Part shown: one piece after another, positions 8,638-15,405 of the stretch | Layout: each line of letters starts with the position of its first letter | How positions within the stretch are numbered: position 1 is the first letter of the stretch | DNA from: Clostridiaceae bacterium | GTDB lineage: Bacteria > Bacillota > Clostridia > Oscillospirales > Acutalibacteraceae | Direction of reading: 5' to 3' | DNA length: 32,702 bases | NCBI GenBank assembly: GCA_016282855.1 | Contig: JAEELT010000065.1 | Span: 1 to 32,702, forward strand | Program-made: the position numbers and the translations under genes | The notes under the pieces: generated by a model | Database searches by the model: none | Seen by the model: the letters and a program-made list of their open reading frames with translations, nothing else | Told to the model about the DNA's origin: nothing

Positions 8638-9147
8638 TCATAGTCTGCCGTTGTAAACCTTTTTTTCGAGGGCCAGAAGCGCTGCCTTTTTGTCAATTCC
8701 GCCTGCATAGCCCGTCAGACTGCCGTTTGCGCCTACAACACGATGGCAAGGAATAATAATGGAAATCGGATTATGCGCTACCGCGCCGCCGACAGCCTGT
8801 GCCGACATAACGGGAATGTTGAATTGTTTTGATATTCTTTTTGCTATATCCCCGTAAGCGACGGTCTCGCCGTACGGTATAGTAAGCAAAATATCCAGCA
8901 CAGCCTTGCGAAACGGAGTTGTATTCAATATGAAAGGCGGAGTAAAGTCAGGCTCCGTGCCGCTGAAATAAATATCAAGCCACTTATCTGCCAGGTCAAA
9001 TACAGGCCGGTCTTTTTCTTCACAAATGCCGCACGATGCGGCGGCAAAATACTTCTGAGCGTCAAACCACAATCCTGTAAGCTCTTCTCCGCTGCAGGCC
9101 ATGGTAATACCTCCGAGCGGAGAATCGTAATGGTGAATGTATTCCAT
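8638..9147 (-). CDS. ogt: Methylated-DNA--[protein]-cysteine S-methyltransferase
   Basis: A 169-residue suicide DNA-repair enzyme that moves the methyl group of O6-methylguanine or O4-methylthymine to its own cysteine. The active-site motif I-I-P-C-H-R-V-V at about residue 133 is intact. IPYGETVAYGDIA (helix-turn-helix/recognition region) precedes it, and G-G-A-V-A-H-N-P and GYAGGIDKKAALLALE complete the C-terminal domain. The N-terminal ribonuclease-like domain begins YDSPLGGITM. The ATG at 9147 has AGGGG six bases upstream and gives the usual family start; a TTG at 9183 is less likely. It is 32 bp downstream of the CAT-like gene. Confidence 0.93.
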   Translation of the reverse strand: MEYIHHYDSPLGGITMACSGEELTGLWFDAQKYFAAASCGICEEKDRPVFDLADKWLDIYFSGTEPDFTPPFILNTTPFRKAVLDILLTIPYGETVAYGDIAKRISKQFNIPVMSAQAVGGAVAHNPISIIIPCHRVVGANGSLTGYAGGIDKKAALLALEKKVYNGRL

Positions 9148-9179
9148 ATGCTGCCCCTTACTGAAAGATTGAGCTGAAA

Positions 9180-9848
9180 TCAATCGGCCTGCTTTCGCTG
9201 CCGTGTTACAAATTGCTTTATTTCATCCTGCAAAAGGACAAAAACTTTCGACACAAGATATCCGTCGGCAACGGCGTGATTGAGACGTACCGTAACGGGC
9301 ATAATAAGTCTGCCGTTTTTCTCAGTGTATTTACCCCAGTTTATTATCGGAGCGAAATAAAGATAGCCGTCCGGCAGCTCAATATTGAGAGAATCGTAAG
9401 AAATCCAGGGAATATAGGACGCGTCAAACCAATTCGGGTGATTGGCCGTGTCAAGGCCGTATTCCCGGGTTTCTTTCGCGCGGTTTATATCGCGCAGAGC
9501 GCCTGCATAAAACTTATCATAATCCCCGGAATATTCCGAGTATACCGGGGTACAGGTCTCCGTCTCTTCAAAAAACACGTAATGAGCGGGGTTAATGACA
9601 TCATAACAGATAAACTCGTCCGTCTGCCATAAATAACCCATTCTGTAGTCCTCACGCGAATTGAGAACCTTTGAAAGAATATAGAGAAAATTTATATAAA
9701 ACTTAGTGCCTGAATTTGCTGAGTATGCCGAAAGCTCTGTAACATCAATTCCGGCAGTCATGGAAACAGAGCACTTGCAGTCCTGCGTAAAATGGCGGAA
9801 CACGCCTTTTCTGTAGTAAGACTCTTTATCAATAACTTTGTAATTCAT
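9180..9848 (-). CDS. Chloramphenicol acetyltransferase (CatA)-like protein
   Basis: A 222-residue protein, the normal length for a CAT trimer subunit, aligning along its length with the classical CAT fold. It shows IPWISYDSLNIEL (the region holding the active-site Ser of CAT), Y-F-A-P-I-I-N-W-G-K-Y, and L-N-H-A-V-A-D-G-Y near residue 189. Classical enzymes read H-H-A-V-C-D-G: the catalytic second His and the structural Asp are kept, but the first His is Asn and the Cys is Ala. Acetyl-CoA-dependent acetylation is plausible. Chloramphenicol resistance cannot be assumed, because many chromosomal CAT-like proteins in Clostridia are of unknown specificity. The ATG at 9848 has GAGGT eight bases upstream, and part of that SD lies in a small predicted hairpin. 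Confidence 0.85.
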   Translation of the reverse strand: MNYKVIDKESYYRKGVFRHFTQDCKCSVSMTAGIDVTELSAYSANSGTKFYINFLYILSKVLNSREDYRMGYLWQTDEFICYDVINPAHYVFFEETETCTPVYSEYSGDYDKFYAGALRDINRAKETREYGLDTANHPNWFDASYIPWISYDSLNIELPDGYLYFAPIINWGKYTEKNGRLIMPVTVRLNHAVADGYLVSKVFVLLQDEIKQFVTRQRKQAD

Positions 9849-9856
9849 TCATAAGG

Positions 9857-9873
9857 ACCTCGTTTTAATCGAG
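9857..9873 (-). promoter_or_regulatory. Small hairpin overlapping the SD of the CAT-like gene
   Basis: On the minus strand CTCG (9873-9870) can pair with CGAG (9862-9859) across a seven-base AT-rich loop. The 3' arm covers part of the GAGGT ribosome binding site (9861-9857) of the CAT-like gene. Inducible cat genes of Gram-positive bacteria are known to use SD-masking hairpins with a leader peptide. Here the stem is only four pairs and no convincing leader peptide was found, so this is weak. Confidence 0.25.
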
Positions 9874-9901
9874 TTAAGCAAAACCGTTATTTACAAAACT
9901 A

Positions 9902-11266
9902 TCATGAAAGTGAAATGTCGGCGCTTAGTGCTTCGCCCTCGCCGAGCCAGACATTGAGCGGAGTAACCTTTACGGTATAATCGCCTGCGGCGGGCGCTTC
10001 AACTGTGCACGAAAGCGTTTCGGGCATAGGTTCGAAATAATACTCAGAATATATTTCCTTTTCGAGAACGGCCTTTTTTGAATCCGATTTATCAAAGAAG
10101 GATATACGATAGCCGTAAACACATATATCGTCCTTGGCCTGGTCGAATGTAACCCTGATTTTGCCCTCATCGGTTTTTTCGGCAGTGATATTTGCGTCCT
10201 TTTCAAAATAAGGGATAGATGCTGTCTTTTTGCGCGCCGATGTATATGCGTATGCGGAAGTATCAAAAACATCATCAATCTGCCACATAAGCTGCTTTTC
10301 GGGGTCATCGGTGTTTGAGGGAGTCCTGAAGAAATCATCTGTAAGAATGTTATAAGGCTGAATACGGACTCTGTTTTCGGCGTCAACCTCAACAATAAGA
10401 TACTGAGCCGCGTTTCTGCTGCCTTCGGGAACGGTATTGTCACCTATATCGCGCTCCATCTCAAAGTAATTGAGAGTGCCGGTGCCGAGCTGAGTGTAGC
10501 TGTTTTGCCAGATTTCAAGAGGATTGTTTACGGGGCCGTGAGAATGGCCGGAGAAATTTATCACCTGCGGATACTGAGCATATACGAGATGAAGAGGAAC
10601 TGACATCTGGGTATACCAGCTTCTTGAAACATATACGGTATTCCAGATATGACCGTGCTGCATTGTAAAAATCGGCTTGTCGGGCGCATCCTTTTCGGCC
10701 TTTCCGAGCTCTCTTGCCATCCAGAAAAGCTGATCGGGAGTATGCCAGGTATCTTTGGGATTAGGCGACATTCCGATAATGTGAAAACCGTTTACAACCA
10801 CGTGCTTGTTTCGCGGCTCGCCCATCATCTTTTCATATCCGTCAAGTCCGGTAGTGCCGAACTCATGATTGCCCATTATAGTAACCAGCTGTGTGCTCTC
10901 ACGGATGTTTTCTTTAATAACTCTGTTGAGTATTTCATACTCAGCTTCCGAGCCGGTGTCACAGTTATCGCCTGCGAGCAAAACAGCGTCAAGCTTATTA
11001 TATGATGGGTGGCTGTCGCTGTAACGGTAGGCGGTTTCAAAAAGTTTCGCAAGGCGCTCAGCGGTGGTGCTGTCACTTGCGGAAATATGTACATCCGAAG
11101 CAATTGCAAAACGGAATACGGGAACAAAATCACTTTTCAGCTCCTGCTCAAGATTTGCTTCAAGCGTTTCCTGCTTTGAGCCGGAAACAAAAGACAGGCC
11201 GGAAACAAGCGTAATAAGAGCAAGAGGGAGAGCAAGAAAAGTTGAAAACTTACGGATAACAGACAT
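9902..11266 (-). CDS. Exported calcineurin-like metallophosphoesterase
   Basis: A 454-residue protein with an N-terminal signal sequence (MSVIRKFSTFLALPLALITL, likely cleaved or anchoring before residue 32). All calcineurin-like metal-binding blocks are visible: A-S-D-V-H-I-S near residue 56, L-L-A-G-D-N, I-M-G-N-H-E-F near residue 130, M-Q-H-G-H and F-S-G-H-S-H-G. This fold uses two metals to hydrolyse phosphomono- or diesters. The last ~100 residues (from about 350) form a fibronectin-III-like domain (ITAEKTDEGKIRVTF...YTVKVTPLNVW). The ATG at 11266 has GGAGG seven bases upstream. A good promoter lies about 80 bp upstream. It probably heads the long minus-strand gene run. Confidence 0.88.
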   Translation of the reverse strand: MSVIRKFSTFLALPLALITLVSGLSFVSGSKQETLEANLEQELKSDFVPVFRFAIASDVHISASDSTTAERLAKLFETAYRYSDSHPSYNKLDAVLLAGDNCDTGSEAEYEILNRVIKENIRESTQLVTIMGNHEFGTTGLDGYEKMMGEPRNKHVVVNGFHIIGMSPNPKDTWHTPDQLFWMARELGKAEKDAPDKPIFTMQHGHIWNTVYVSRSWYTQMSVPLHLVYAQYPQVINFSGHSHGPVNNPLEIWQNSYTQLGTGTLNYFEMERDIGDNTVPEGSRNAAQYLIVEVDAENRVRIQPYNILTDDFFRTPSNTDDPEKQLMWQIDDVFDTSAYAYTSARKKTASIPYFEKDANITAEKTDEGKIRVTFDQAKDDICVYGYRISFFDKSDSKKAVLEKEIYSEYYFEPMPETLSCTVEAPAAGDYTVKVTPLNVWLGEGEALSADISLS

Positions 11267-11347
11267 AATCAAACCTCCGGAATAAAACAAACGAATTCTC
11301 TGAAACGCAACGGGAATCATTTCAATAACCGCTGCTCAGTTGTTTTA

Positions 11348-11376
11348 ATTATACTATTATAAATTTAGATTTTCAA
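11348..11376 (-). promoter_or_regulatory. Sigma-A type promoter for the metallophosphoesterase gene
   Basis: Read on the minus strand, TTGAAA (11376-11371) is followed by 17 bases and TATAAT (11353-11348). This predicts a transcript start near 11341 and a 5' leader of about 75 bases before the ATG at 11266. It is divergent from the promoter at 11434-11463. Confidence 0.8.
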
Positions 11377-11433
11377 TAAAAAAGATAGCGTTAAAGCAAT
11401 CATTAACCAAATGTTAAATCATAACGCATTTTA

Positions 11434-11463
11434 TTGACATCGGAACCGAAAAAGGGATATAAT
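11434..11463 (+). promoter_or_regulatory. Perfect-consensus sigma-A promoter of the small secreted protein gene
   Basis: TTGACA (11434-11439) and TATAAT (11458-11463) are both exact consensus hexamers, separated by 18 bases. The SD of the next gene starts only about 10 bases after the -10 box, so the 5' leader must be very short (roughly 15-20 bases). The sequence predicts strong constitutive initiation. Confidence 0.85.
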
Positions 11464-11485
11464 TTTAAAAAAAGGAGTGATTACC

Positions 11486-12022
11486 ATGCTGAAAAAGATT
11501 GTATCCGCTGTGCTGGCGGCCCTAATTATATGCCTTTGCATGTTACCTGCTCTTGCCGCAGAAATAAAGCCGGATATTATATCCATAAAACTGAGCAGCG
11601 ATGTAAACGGCTATTCCGAAAATGACTTCGAGAAATTCATTGAAATCAAGTCGGACAATGTTGTTTTCAGCTCAAGGCACAATCCGCCCATATCCGTGAG
11701 CGATTATGCCGGCACAACCTATAACGGAAAGGTAAAATCAGGCAGGTCATATTATATAAGCTATTACCTTGATGCTGCGGAAGGATTCACGTTGCCCGAA
11801 AAACTTGATGACAGCAACATCAGCATTGAATGCGGCAAAGGCGCAGATGTTTTTTCAAAGCAGATTGTGACCGGCACGATAAAGGATGACGACGGCACAA
11901 GCACCACAGTCAAAGGAATAATGATTCAGGCTAAGGTCACTGTTGACGGGAATCTGATTCAAAGGATTATCGGCCTAATTTCAGACCTTTATCTCAAGGC
12001 CAGAGCCTGGTCGCTTTATTAA
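11486..12022 (+). CDS. Small secreted protein of unknown function
   Basis: I do not recognise the family. The 178-residue product begins with a clear signal peptide (MLKKIVSAVLAALIICLCML, cleavage likely after ALA-A near residue 25). The mature part is beta-rich and polar, with a central S-Y-Y-I-S-Y-Y-L-D-A-A-E-G-F strand region and a D-D-D-G-T-S-T-T turn. It ends in a more hydrophobic stretch, IIGLISDLYLKARAW. No catalytic motif is seen. The ATG at 11486 lies eight bases after AAAGGAG; a GTG at 11477 falls inside the SD and is rejected. It is a single-gene transcript with a perfect-consensus promoter and a hairpin terminator shared with the convergent SGNH gene. Probably an abundant cell-wall or secreted protein; this is inference. 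Confidence 0.75.
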   Translation: MLKKIVSAVLAALIICLCMLPALAAEIKPDIISIKLSSDVNGYSENDFEKFIEIKSDNVVFSSRHNPPISVSDYAGTTYNGKVKSGRSYYISYYLDAAEGFTLPEKLDDSNISIECGKGADVFSKQIVTGTIKDDDGTSTTVKGIMIQAKVTVDGNLIQRIIGLISDLYLKARAWSLY

Positions 12023-12030
12023 GAAAAAAC

Positions 12031-12062
12031 ACGGAGGCTTCCGGTGATGCGGAAGCCTCCGT
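12031..12062. terminator. Bidirectional intrinsic terminator between convergent genes
   Basis: ACGGAGGCTTCC (12031-12042) pairs perfectly with GGAAGCCTCCGT (12051-12062) across an eight-base loop, a 12-bp stem. On the minus strand it is followed by GTTTTTTCTT, an excellent U-tract for the SGNH gene. On the plus strand the tail is TAATATATA, weaker, for the small secreted protein. Confidence 0.9.
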
Positions 12063-12078
12063 TAATATATACAGTTAT

Positions 12079-13470
12079 TCAGTTTCCGGCAATTTTTTCA
12101 CGTATCAGGTTAAATATCCTTAAAATAAGATGTATCGGCCTGAGAAAAATGCCGAGAGCATCGCTGTTGCCGTAAATACGGCAGGCCTTATATGTGCCGT
12201 CGGTATTACGCACTATCTGATAAGTTCTGATGGTTATTTTGCCGTTTTCATTTTCAGCGCCGATTGTGAGATTTACGGCAAGCGGTGAGCAGGGCACAAT
12301 AAGTATTTTGCCGTCAAGTGTGTAATTATTAACCTTTACTCCGTTTACAAGCACAAAATCGACTTTATCAAGAGTGCCTATATCAAGGGCAAGCCCTTCG
12401 TATGTTTCCGTTTCGGGAAGCACGGAAAGAATCCGCCTTGTGATATAATTATAGCCGTTCTGGCTCGGATGAGTGCCGGCAAACGAATTATCCTTGAAAT
12501 CGCCGAGCAGTGACCACCCTTTTTCGGTAGCGAGAGTTTCGGCGTTGCTTATATCAGCAAAAAGAACATCATACTCTTCCTGCCACTTTCTCATACAGTT
12601 ATTCATGGAAACAGTAATGGCCGACATCAGAGAGCCGAGCGGAGCGATTGTCTCATCGGCAAGCGTTAAATCAGAAACAAGGTTGAACGCGCCAACCATA
12701 ACTATATCTGCGTCGGGGTTGCGCTCCCTGAGTGTTTTAATCAGCAGAGGATAATATGTCTTCCAGTATTCCTCCCCTGCTTTCAGCTCTTTAATTGCAG
12801 TCGAAACAAGCTCTTTTATTGCGTCTGTGCTTCTTAAATCGAAGCTCAGTCCGCCGGCAAGGCTGTTTCCGTTTGTGGCTATGCGATAAGCGCGGTAAAA
12901 CACGTCCGCCATACCGAGCTGAACCGTTATAAGGCTTGCTCTGTCAATAAGCTCATAAATGTTCCCGCACTGTGCGCACTCGCCTTCAGCATAAGATTCA
13001 CCGTGAGTTCCATTAAATGACTGCTCACAGCCGAAATACTTAAGCATATCTTTATAGTACATATAATCAAGCTCGGTATCGGTAAAATTATCCTCAACGC
13101 CGAGCAGGTCAAGCATCATTGCCACAGTCATTCCGGGATAAGCGCAGGGCCAATATGTGCCGCTGCTGTCCGTAATATCCGACGGTGTTTCACACCCCAC
13201 TGCCTGAGCGATAAGATAAGGGAAAGCGCCCTCAACATTGCGCAGTTCAAACAGGTCATACTGCCCGCCCTCCGCTTTATCGGTGTCAATATAAAATCCG
13301 TCTGCGCCGCAGCCTCTCGATATGCTGTCACCTATTGCGAGATAACCGCCCCGGCTGCCGTATTGCCTTACCGTTTCGGCGGTTGCGGCAAAGGATGTTA
13401 AAGCACAGGCCGATAAGATAACCGCCAGGGCAAGAAAAACCGACAGAGTTTTCACAAAGTTCCTTTTCAA
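12079..13470 (-). CDS. Secreted SGNH/GDSL-family hydrolase
   Basis: A 463-residue exported esterase/lipase-like protein. The signal peptide (KRNFVKTLSVFLALAVILSA, cleaved near SFA-A) is followed by block I L-A-I-G-D-S-I-S-R-G at about residue 45 with the nucleophile Ser. Block III is near VTVQLGMADVF (usual GxND; the Asn is replaced here, reading G-M-A-D). Block V G-T-H-P-S-Q-N-G-Y near residue 340 carries the catalytic His. Cysteines at C-E-Q and C-A-Q-C-G near residues 165-190 may bind metal or form disulfides. Likely an esterase acting on extracellular acyl or acetyl esters. The start is a TTG at 13470, seven bases after GGAGGG, which gives the signal peptide directly. Its own promoter is at 13505-13533. 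Confidence 0.82.
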   Translation of the reverse strand: MKRNFVKTLSVFLALAVILSACALTSFAATAETVRQYGSRGGYLAIGDSISRGCGADGFYIDTDKAEGGQYDLFELRNVEGAFPYLIAQAVGCETPSDITDSSGTYWPCAYPGMTVAMMLDLLGVEDNFTDTELDYMYYKDMLKYFGCEQSFNGTHGESYAEGECAQCGNIYELIDRASLITVQLGMADVFYRAYRIATNGNSLAGGLSFDLRSTDAIKELVSTAIKELKAGEEYWKTYYPLLIKTLRERNPDADIVMVGAFNLVSDLTLADETIAPLGSLMSAITVSMNNCMRKWQEEYDVLFADISNAETLATEKGWSLLGDFKDNSFAGTHPSQNGYNYITRRILSVLPETETYEGLALDIGTLDKVDFVLVNGVKVNNYTLDGKILIVPCSPLAVNLTIGAENENGKITIRTYQIVRNTDGTYKACRIYGNSDALGIFLRPIHLILRIFNLIREKIAGN

Positions 13471-13504
13471 AACAAATCCCTCCGTAAAGCTGTTTCCGAA
13501 AAAA

Positions 13505-13533
13505 ATAATATCACAGAAAGAGCTTTTTTTCAA
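13505..13533 (-). promoter_or_regulatory. Sigma-A type promoter of the SGNH hydrolase gene
   Basis: On the minus strand, TTGAAA (13533-13528), a 17-base spacer and TATTAT (13510-13505) precede the GGAGGG and TTG start of the hydrolase gene by a short leader. Confidence 0.7.
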
Positions 13534-13553
13534 CACTCCCGTTAAAAGAATAA

Positions 13554-13581
13554 CCGGCAGCTGAATAAACCGGGCTGCCGG
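13554..13581 (-). terminator. Intrinsic terminator after the STAS gene
   Basis: CCGGCAGC (13554-13561) pairs with GCTGCCGG (13574-13581), an 8-bp GC-rich stem with a 12-base loop. On the minus strand it is followed by TTATTCTTTTAAC. It lies 27 bp after the STAS stop codon and just before the SGNH promoter. Confidence 0.75.
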
Positions 13582-13608
13582 CAAAACAGAGCAAAACTAT
13601 GAATCAAA

Positions 13609-13905
13609 TCAGATAATTGTGAGGATATCCGAAAATCCGGTAACATCGAATATTTCTCTTACAACATCATTGGGATTGGCTACTGTTACATTGCCCTTAC
13701 CCATAATCGACTTCTGAGCGGAAAGAAGCACTCTGAGACCGGCGGAAGAAATATACTCAAGACCGGAGAAATCAAATGTGATATCGGTTAATTCATCAAT
13801 ATCTTCCTTAACAGCTTTTTCAAGATCGGGCGCGGTTGCTGTTTCAAGCCTGCCTTCAATTATGTAGTCGGCTTTTGTTCCGTTTTTTGTTTTGCTGATT
13901 GTCAT
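13609..13905 (-). CDS. STAS-domain anti-sigma factor antagonist (SpoIIAA/RsbV-like)
   Basis: A 98-residue single STAS domain. The diagnostic segment T-F-D-F-S-G-L-E-Y-I-S-S-A-G-L-R-V-L-L at about residues 45-63 contains the serine that an anti-sigma kinase phosphorylates in this family. The C-terminal helix-strand (NPNDVVREIFDVTGFSDIL) is typical too. Family members switch partners with a serine kinase/anti-sigma factor. No such kinase or sigma gene is next to it, so its partner must be encoded elsewhere. The ATG at 13905 has GGGAG eight bases upstream. It is monocistronic, with promoter 13946-13974 and terminator 13554-13581. It may not act in sporulation; this family also controls stress and signalling modules. 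Confidence 0.9.
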   Translation of the reverse strand: MTISKTKNGTKADYIIEGRLETATAPDLEKAVKEDIDELTDITFDFSGLEYISSAGLRVLLSAQKSIMGKGNVTVANPNDVVREIFDVTGFSDILTII

Positions 13906-13945
13906 TGTAATCTCTCCCTGAATAAAATATCCATACGGCGCAGAA

Positions 13946-13974
13946 ATAATAACACAAAAAATTAAAAATATCAA
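13946..13974 (-). promoter_or_regulatory. Sigma-A type promoter of the STAS gene
   Basis: On the minus strand, TTGATA (13974-13969), 17 bases and TATTAT (13951-13946), about 40 bases upstream of the STAS start codon. Confidence 0.7.
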
Positions 13975-14049
13975 GCCGAAACAGTTTAAAAATCTCCTGC
14001 CCTGTTTTACAGTCAGATTGCTTCAAACGTCTGAACAAGCAAAAAAATA

Positions 14050-14078
14050 TTGACATCAGCGCAATAAAGTGATAAAGT
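14050..14078 (+). promoter_or_regulatory. Promoter of the aromatic amino acid operon
   Basis: TTGACA (14050-14055), 17-base spacer, TAAAGT (14073-14078; 4 of 6 consensus). The predicted start near 14085 is about 25 bases before the leader-peptide ATG and over 210 bases before pheA. This is the only good plus-strand promoter seen upstream of the operon. Confidence 0.75.
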
Positions 14079-14110
14079 TTAAGAAATCAAACGAAAGGAG
14101 TTCCCGTTTT

Positions 14111-14209
14111 ATGACAAACAATAAAGAAACCCGTACAAGCGGGAATTCATATTATTACGCTTACGTTCGCTTTTTTGCGGGCTTTTATTTCCGTACACAA
14201 AAATCATAA
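14111..14209 (+). CDS. Tyr/Phe-rich leader peptide (pheL-like)
   Basis: A 32-codon ORF with ATG at 14111, stop TAA at 14207-14209 and a strong SD (AAAGGAG) ten bases upstream. Residues 14-27 read YYYAYVRFFAGFYF: five Tyr and four Phe in 14 codons. The rest (MTNNKETRTSGNS and RTQKS) is polar and contains no other aromatics. Such clustering of the operon's end-product amino acids is the hallmark of an attenuation leader peptide, and the downstream operon makes exactly Phe and Tyr. A short CCCG-TACAAG-CGGG hairpin (14130-14143) in the early codons could act as a pause site. The peptide itself is probably not functional; its translation is the signal. It is too short for usual gene callers. Confidence 0.85.
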   Translation: MTNNKETRTSGNSYYYAYVRFFAGFYFRTQKS

Positions 14210-14246
14210 AGCAAGCCATACGTAAGCAGAAATATTTAGTTACCAT

Positions 14247-14277
14247 GCGGTTCTGTTTCGTACGGAGCCGCTTTTTT
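14247..14277 (+). terminator. Attenuator terminator before pheA
   Basis: GCGGTTCTGT (14247-14256) can pair with ACGGAGCCGC (14262-14271), ten pairs including two G-U, around a five-base loop, directly followed by TTTTTT (14272-14277). It lies between the leader-peptide stop and the pheA SD, 21 bases before the pheA ATG, where it can only control readthrough into the operon. Confidence 0.85.
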
Positions 14278-14298
14278 AATTGACGAGGAGAGAAAAAA

Positions 14299-15405
14299 AT
14301 GAACGAAGACATCAGCGTTGCAAGAAAAGAGATAGAAGAGGCCGACAGGCAGATTGCCAGATATTTTGAAATACGTATGAACGCCTGCGCAAAAGTTGCG
14401 CAGTACAAAAAAGAATTCGGCATACCTATTGAAGATAAGGCTCAGGAAGAGAGAGTAATTGAGCGGAACATCGGATTTATAGAAGACGAAAAGCTCAAAA
14501 ACTATTTCTACTCCGTTACCCGTTGCCTTATATCGGAAAGCAAGAAGTATCAGTTCCGCCTCAATGAAGGTATGAAAATCGCGTATAACGGCACTCAGGG
14601 AGCCTTTGCTTATATAGCGGCAAAAAGAGTTTTCCCCAAATCACTTCTTATACCATACAGCTCTTTTGAAGACGCGTACAATTCCGTAATCAGCGGCGAA
14701 TGCGACACGGCAATACTCCCCATTGAAAACAGCTCCGCAGGAGAGGTCGGGCAGGTAATAGACCTTATGTATTCCGGTCCTCTCAATGTAAACGGCGTTT
14801 ATTCACTGCCTGTTACACATAATCTTATAGGCACAGAGGAATCATCGCTTGAAAGCATTGATGTGGTTATAAGCCATCCGCAGGCTCTTGCCCAGTGCGA
14901 CACTTTTATTAAAAATCACAAAATACAGACTCTCACCGCAAGCAGCACAGCAGAAGCGGTAAAATATGTGGCAAGAGAAAACAACTCGCATCTCGCGGCA
15001 ATCGGCAGCGAGGAATCAGCTGACCTTAACGGACTTAAAATCATAAAAAGCAATATAAACGAAAGCCGTGAAAACACCACAAGATTCGCCGTCTTTTCAA
15101 GAGCGGGAGCTGACAGCCCAAATATCCGGAAAGACAACAGGTTCATTTTAATGTTTACCGTTAATGACGAGGCGGGCGCTCTGGTGAAAGCTCTGAATGT
15201 TATCGGCGACTGCGGTTTCAATATGCAGGTGCTCAGAAGCCGTCCCGTTAAGAACAAAGCGTGGCAATACTATTTTTACACGGAAATCGAGGGCGATTAC
15301 TCAACACCGGAAGGCGCCGAAATGATTAAAAAGCTTTCCGAGCGCTGCGAAACAATCAAAATCGCAGGTCACTACAGTGAAAGCGGTGAAAAAAATGATA
15401 ATTAA
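14299..15405 (+). CDS. pheA: Bifunctional chorismate mutase / prephenate dehydratase
   Basis: A 368-residue P-protein. Residues 1-85 are an AroQ-type chorismate mutase helix bundle (EIEEADRQIARYFEIRMNACAKVA). Residues about 92-270 are prephenate dehydratase, beginning K-I-A-Y-N-G-T-Q-G-A-F and containing the catalytic N-T-T-R-F motif near 260. Residues about 280-355 are an ACT domain (FTVNDEAGALVKALNVIGDCGFNM, then L-R-S-R-P-V-K, like the ESRP motif) that binds Phe for feedback inhibition in the family. It converts chorismate to prephenate and then phenylpyruvate. The ATG at 14299 has GAGGAG eight bases upstream. First structural gene of the operon and directly under the attenuator; aroB overlaps its end by 11 bp. 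Confidence 0.96.
   Translation: MNEDISVARKEIEEADRQIARYFEIRMNACAKVAQYKKEFGIPIEDKAQEERVIERNIGFIEDEKLKNYFYSVTRCLISESKKYQFRLNEGMKIAYNGTQGAFAYIAAKRVFPKSLLIPYSSFEDAYNSVISGECDTAILPIENSSAGEVGQVIDLMYSGPLNVNGVYSLPVTHNLIGTEESSLESIDVVISHPQALAQCDTFIKNHKIQTLTASSTAEAVKYVARENNSHLAAIGSEESADLNGLKIIKSNINESRENTTRFAVFSRAGADSPNIRKDNRFILMFTVNDEAGALVKALNVIGDCGFNMQVLRSRPVKNKAWQYYFYTEIEGDYSTPEGAEMIKKLSERCETIKIAGHYSESGEKNDN

Larger units (their letters stand above)
14094..14277 (+). promoter_or_regulatory. Putative ribosome-mediated Phe/Tyr attenuator of the aromatic operon
   Basis: This leader holds an SD (AAAGGAG, 14094-14100), a Tyr/Phe-rich leader peptide and exclusive RNA pairings. Region 1, GCTTACGT (14159-14166, inside the Tyr codons), pairs with ACGTAAGC (14220-14227). 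Region 2, TCCGTAC (14190-14196, end of the leader ORF), pairs with GTACGGA (14260-14266), helped by GCGGGCT (14177-14183) against AGCCGC (14266-14271). This second pairing uses the 3' arm of the terminator at 14247-14277, so it would act as antiterminator. A ribosome stalled at the Tyr/Phe codons would cover region 1 and leave region 2 free; a ribosome reaching the stop at 14207 would cover region 2 and let the terminator form. No T-box sequence was seen. The pairings are seen; the mechanism is inferred from known attenuators. Confidence 0.75.

Noticed and set aside
13906-14298. T-box riboswitch ahead of pheA
   Set aside because: No T-box-like conserved sequence (GGGTGGNACCGCG type) or specifier-loop layout was seen; the leader instead encodes the Tyr/Phe-rich peptide.
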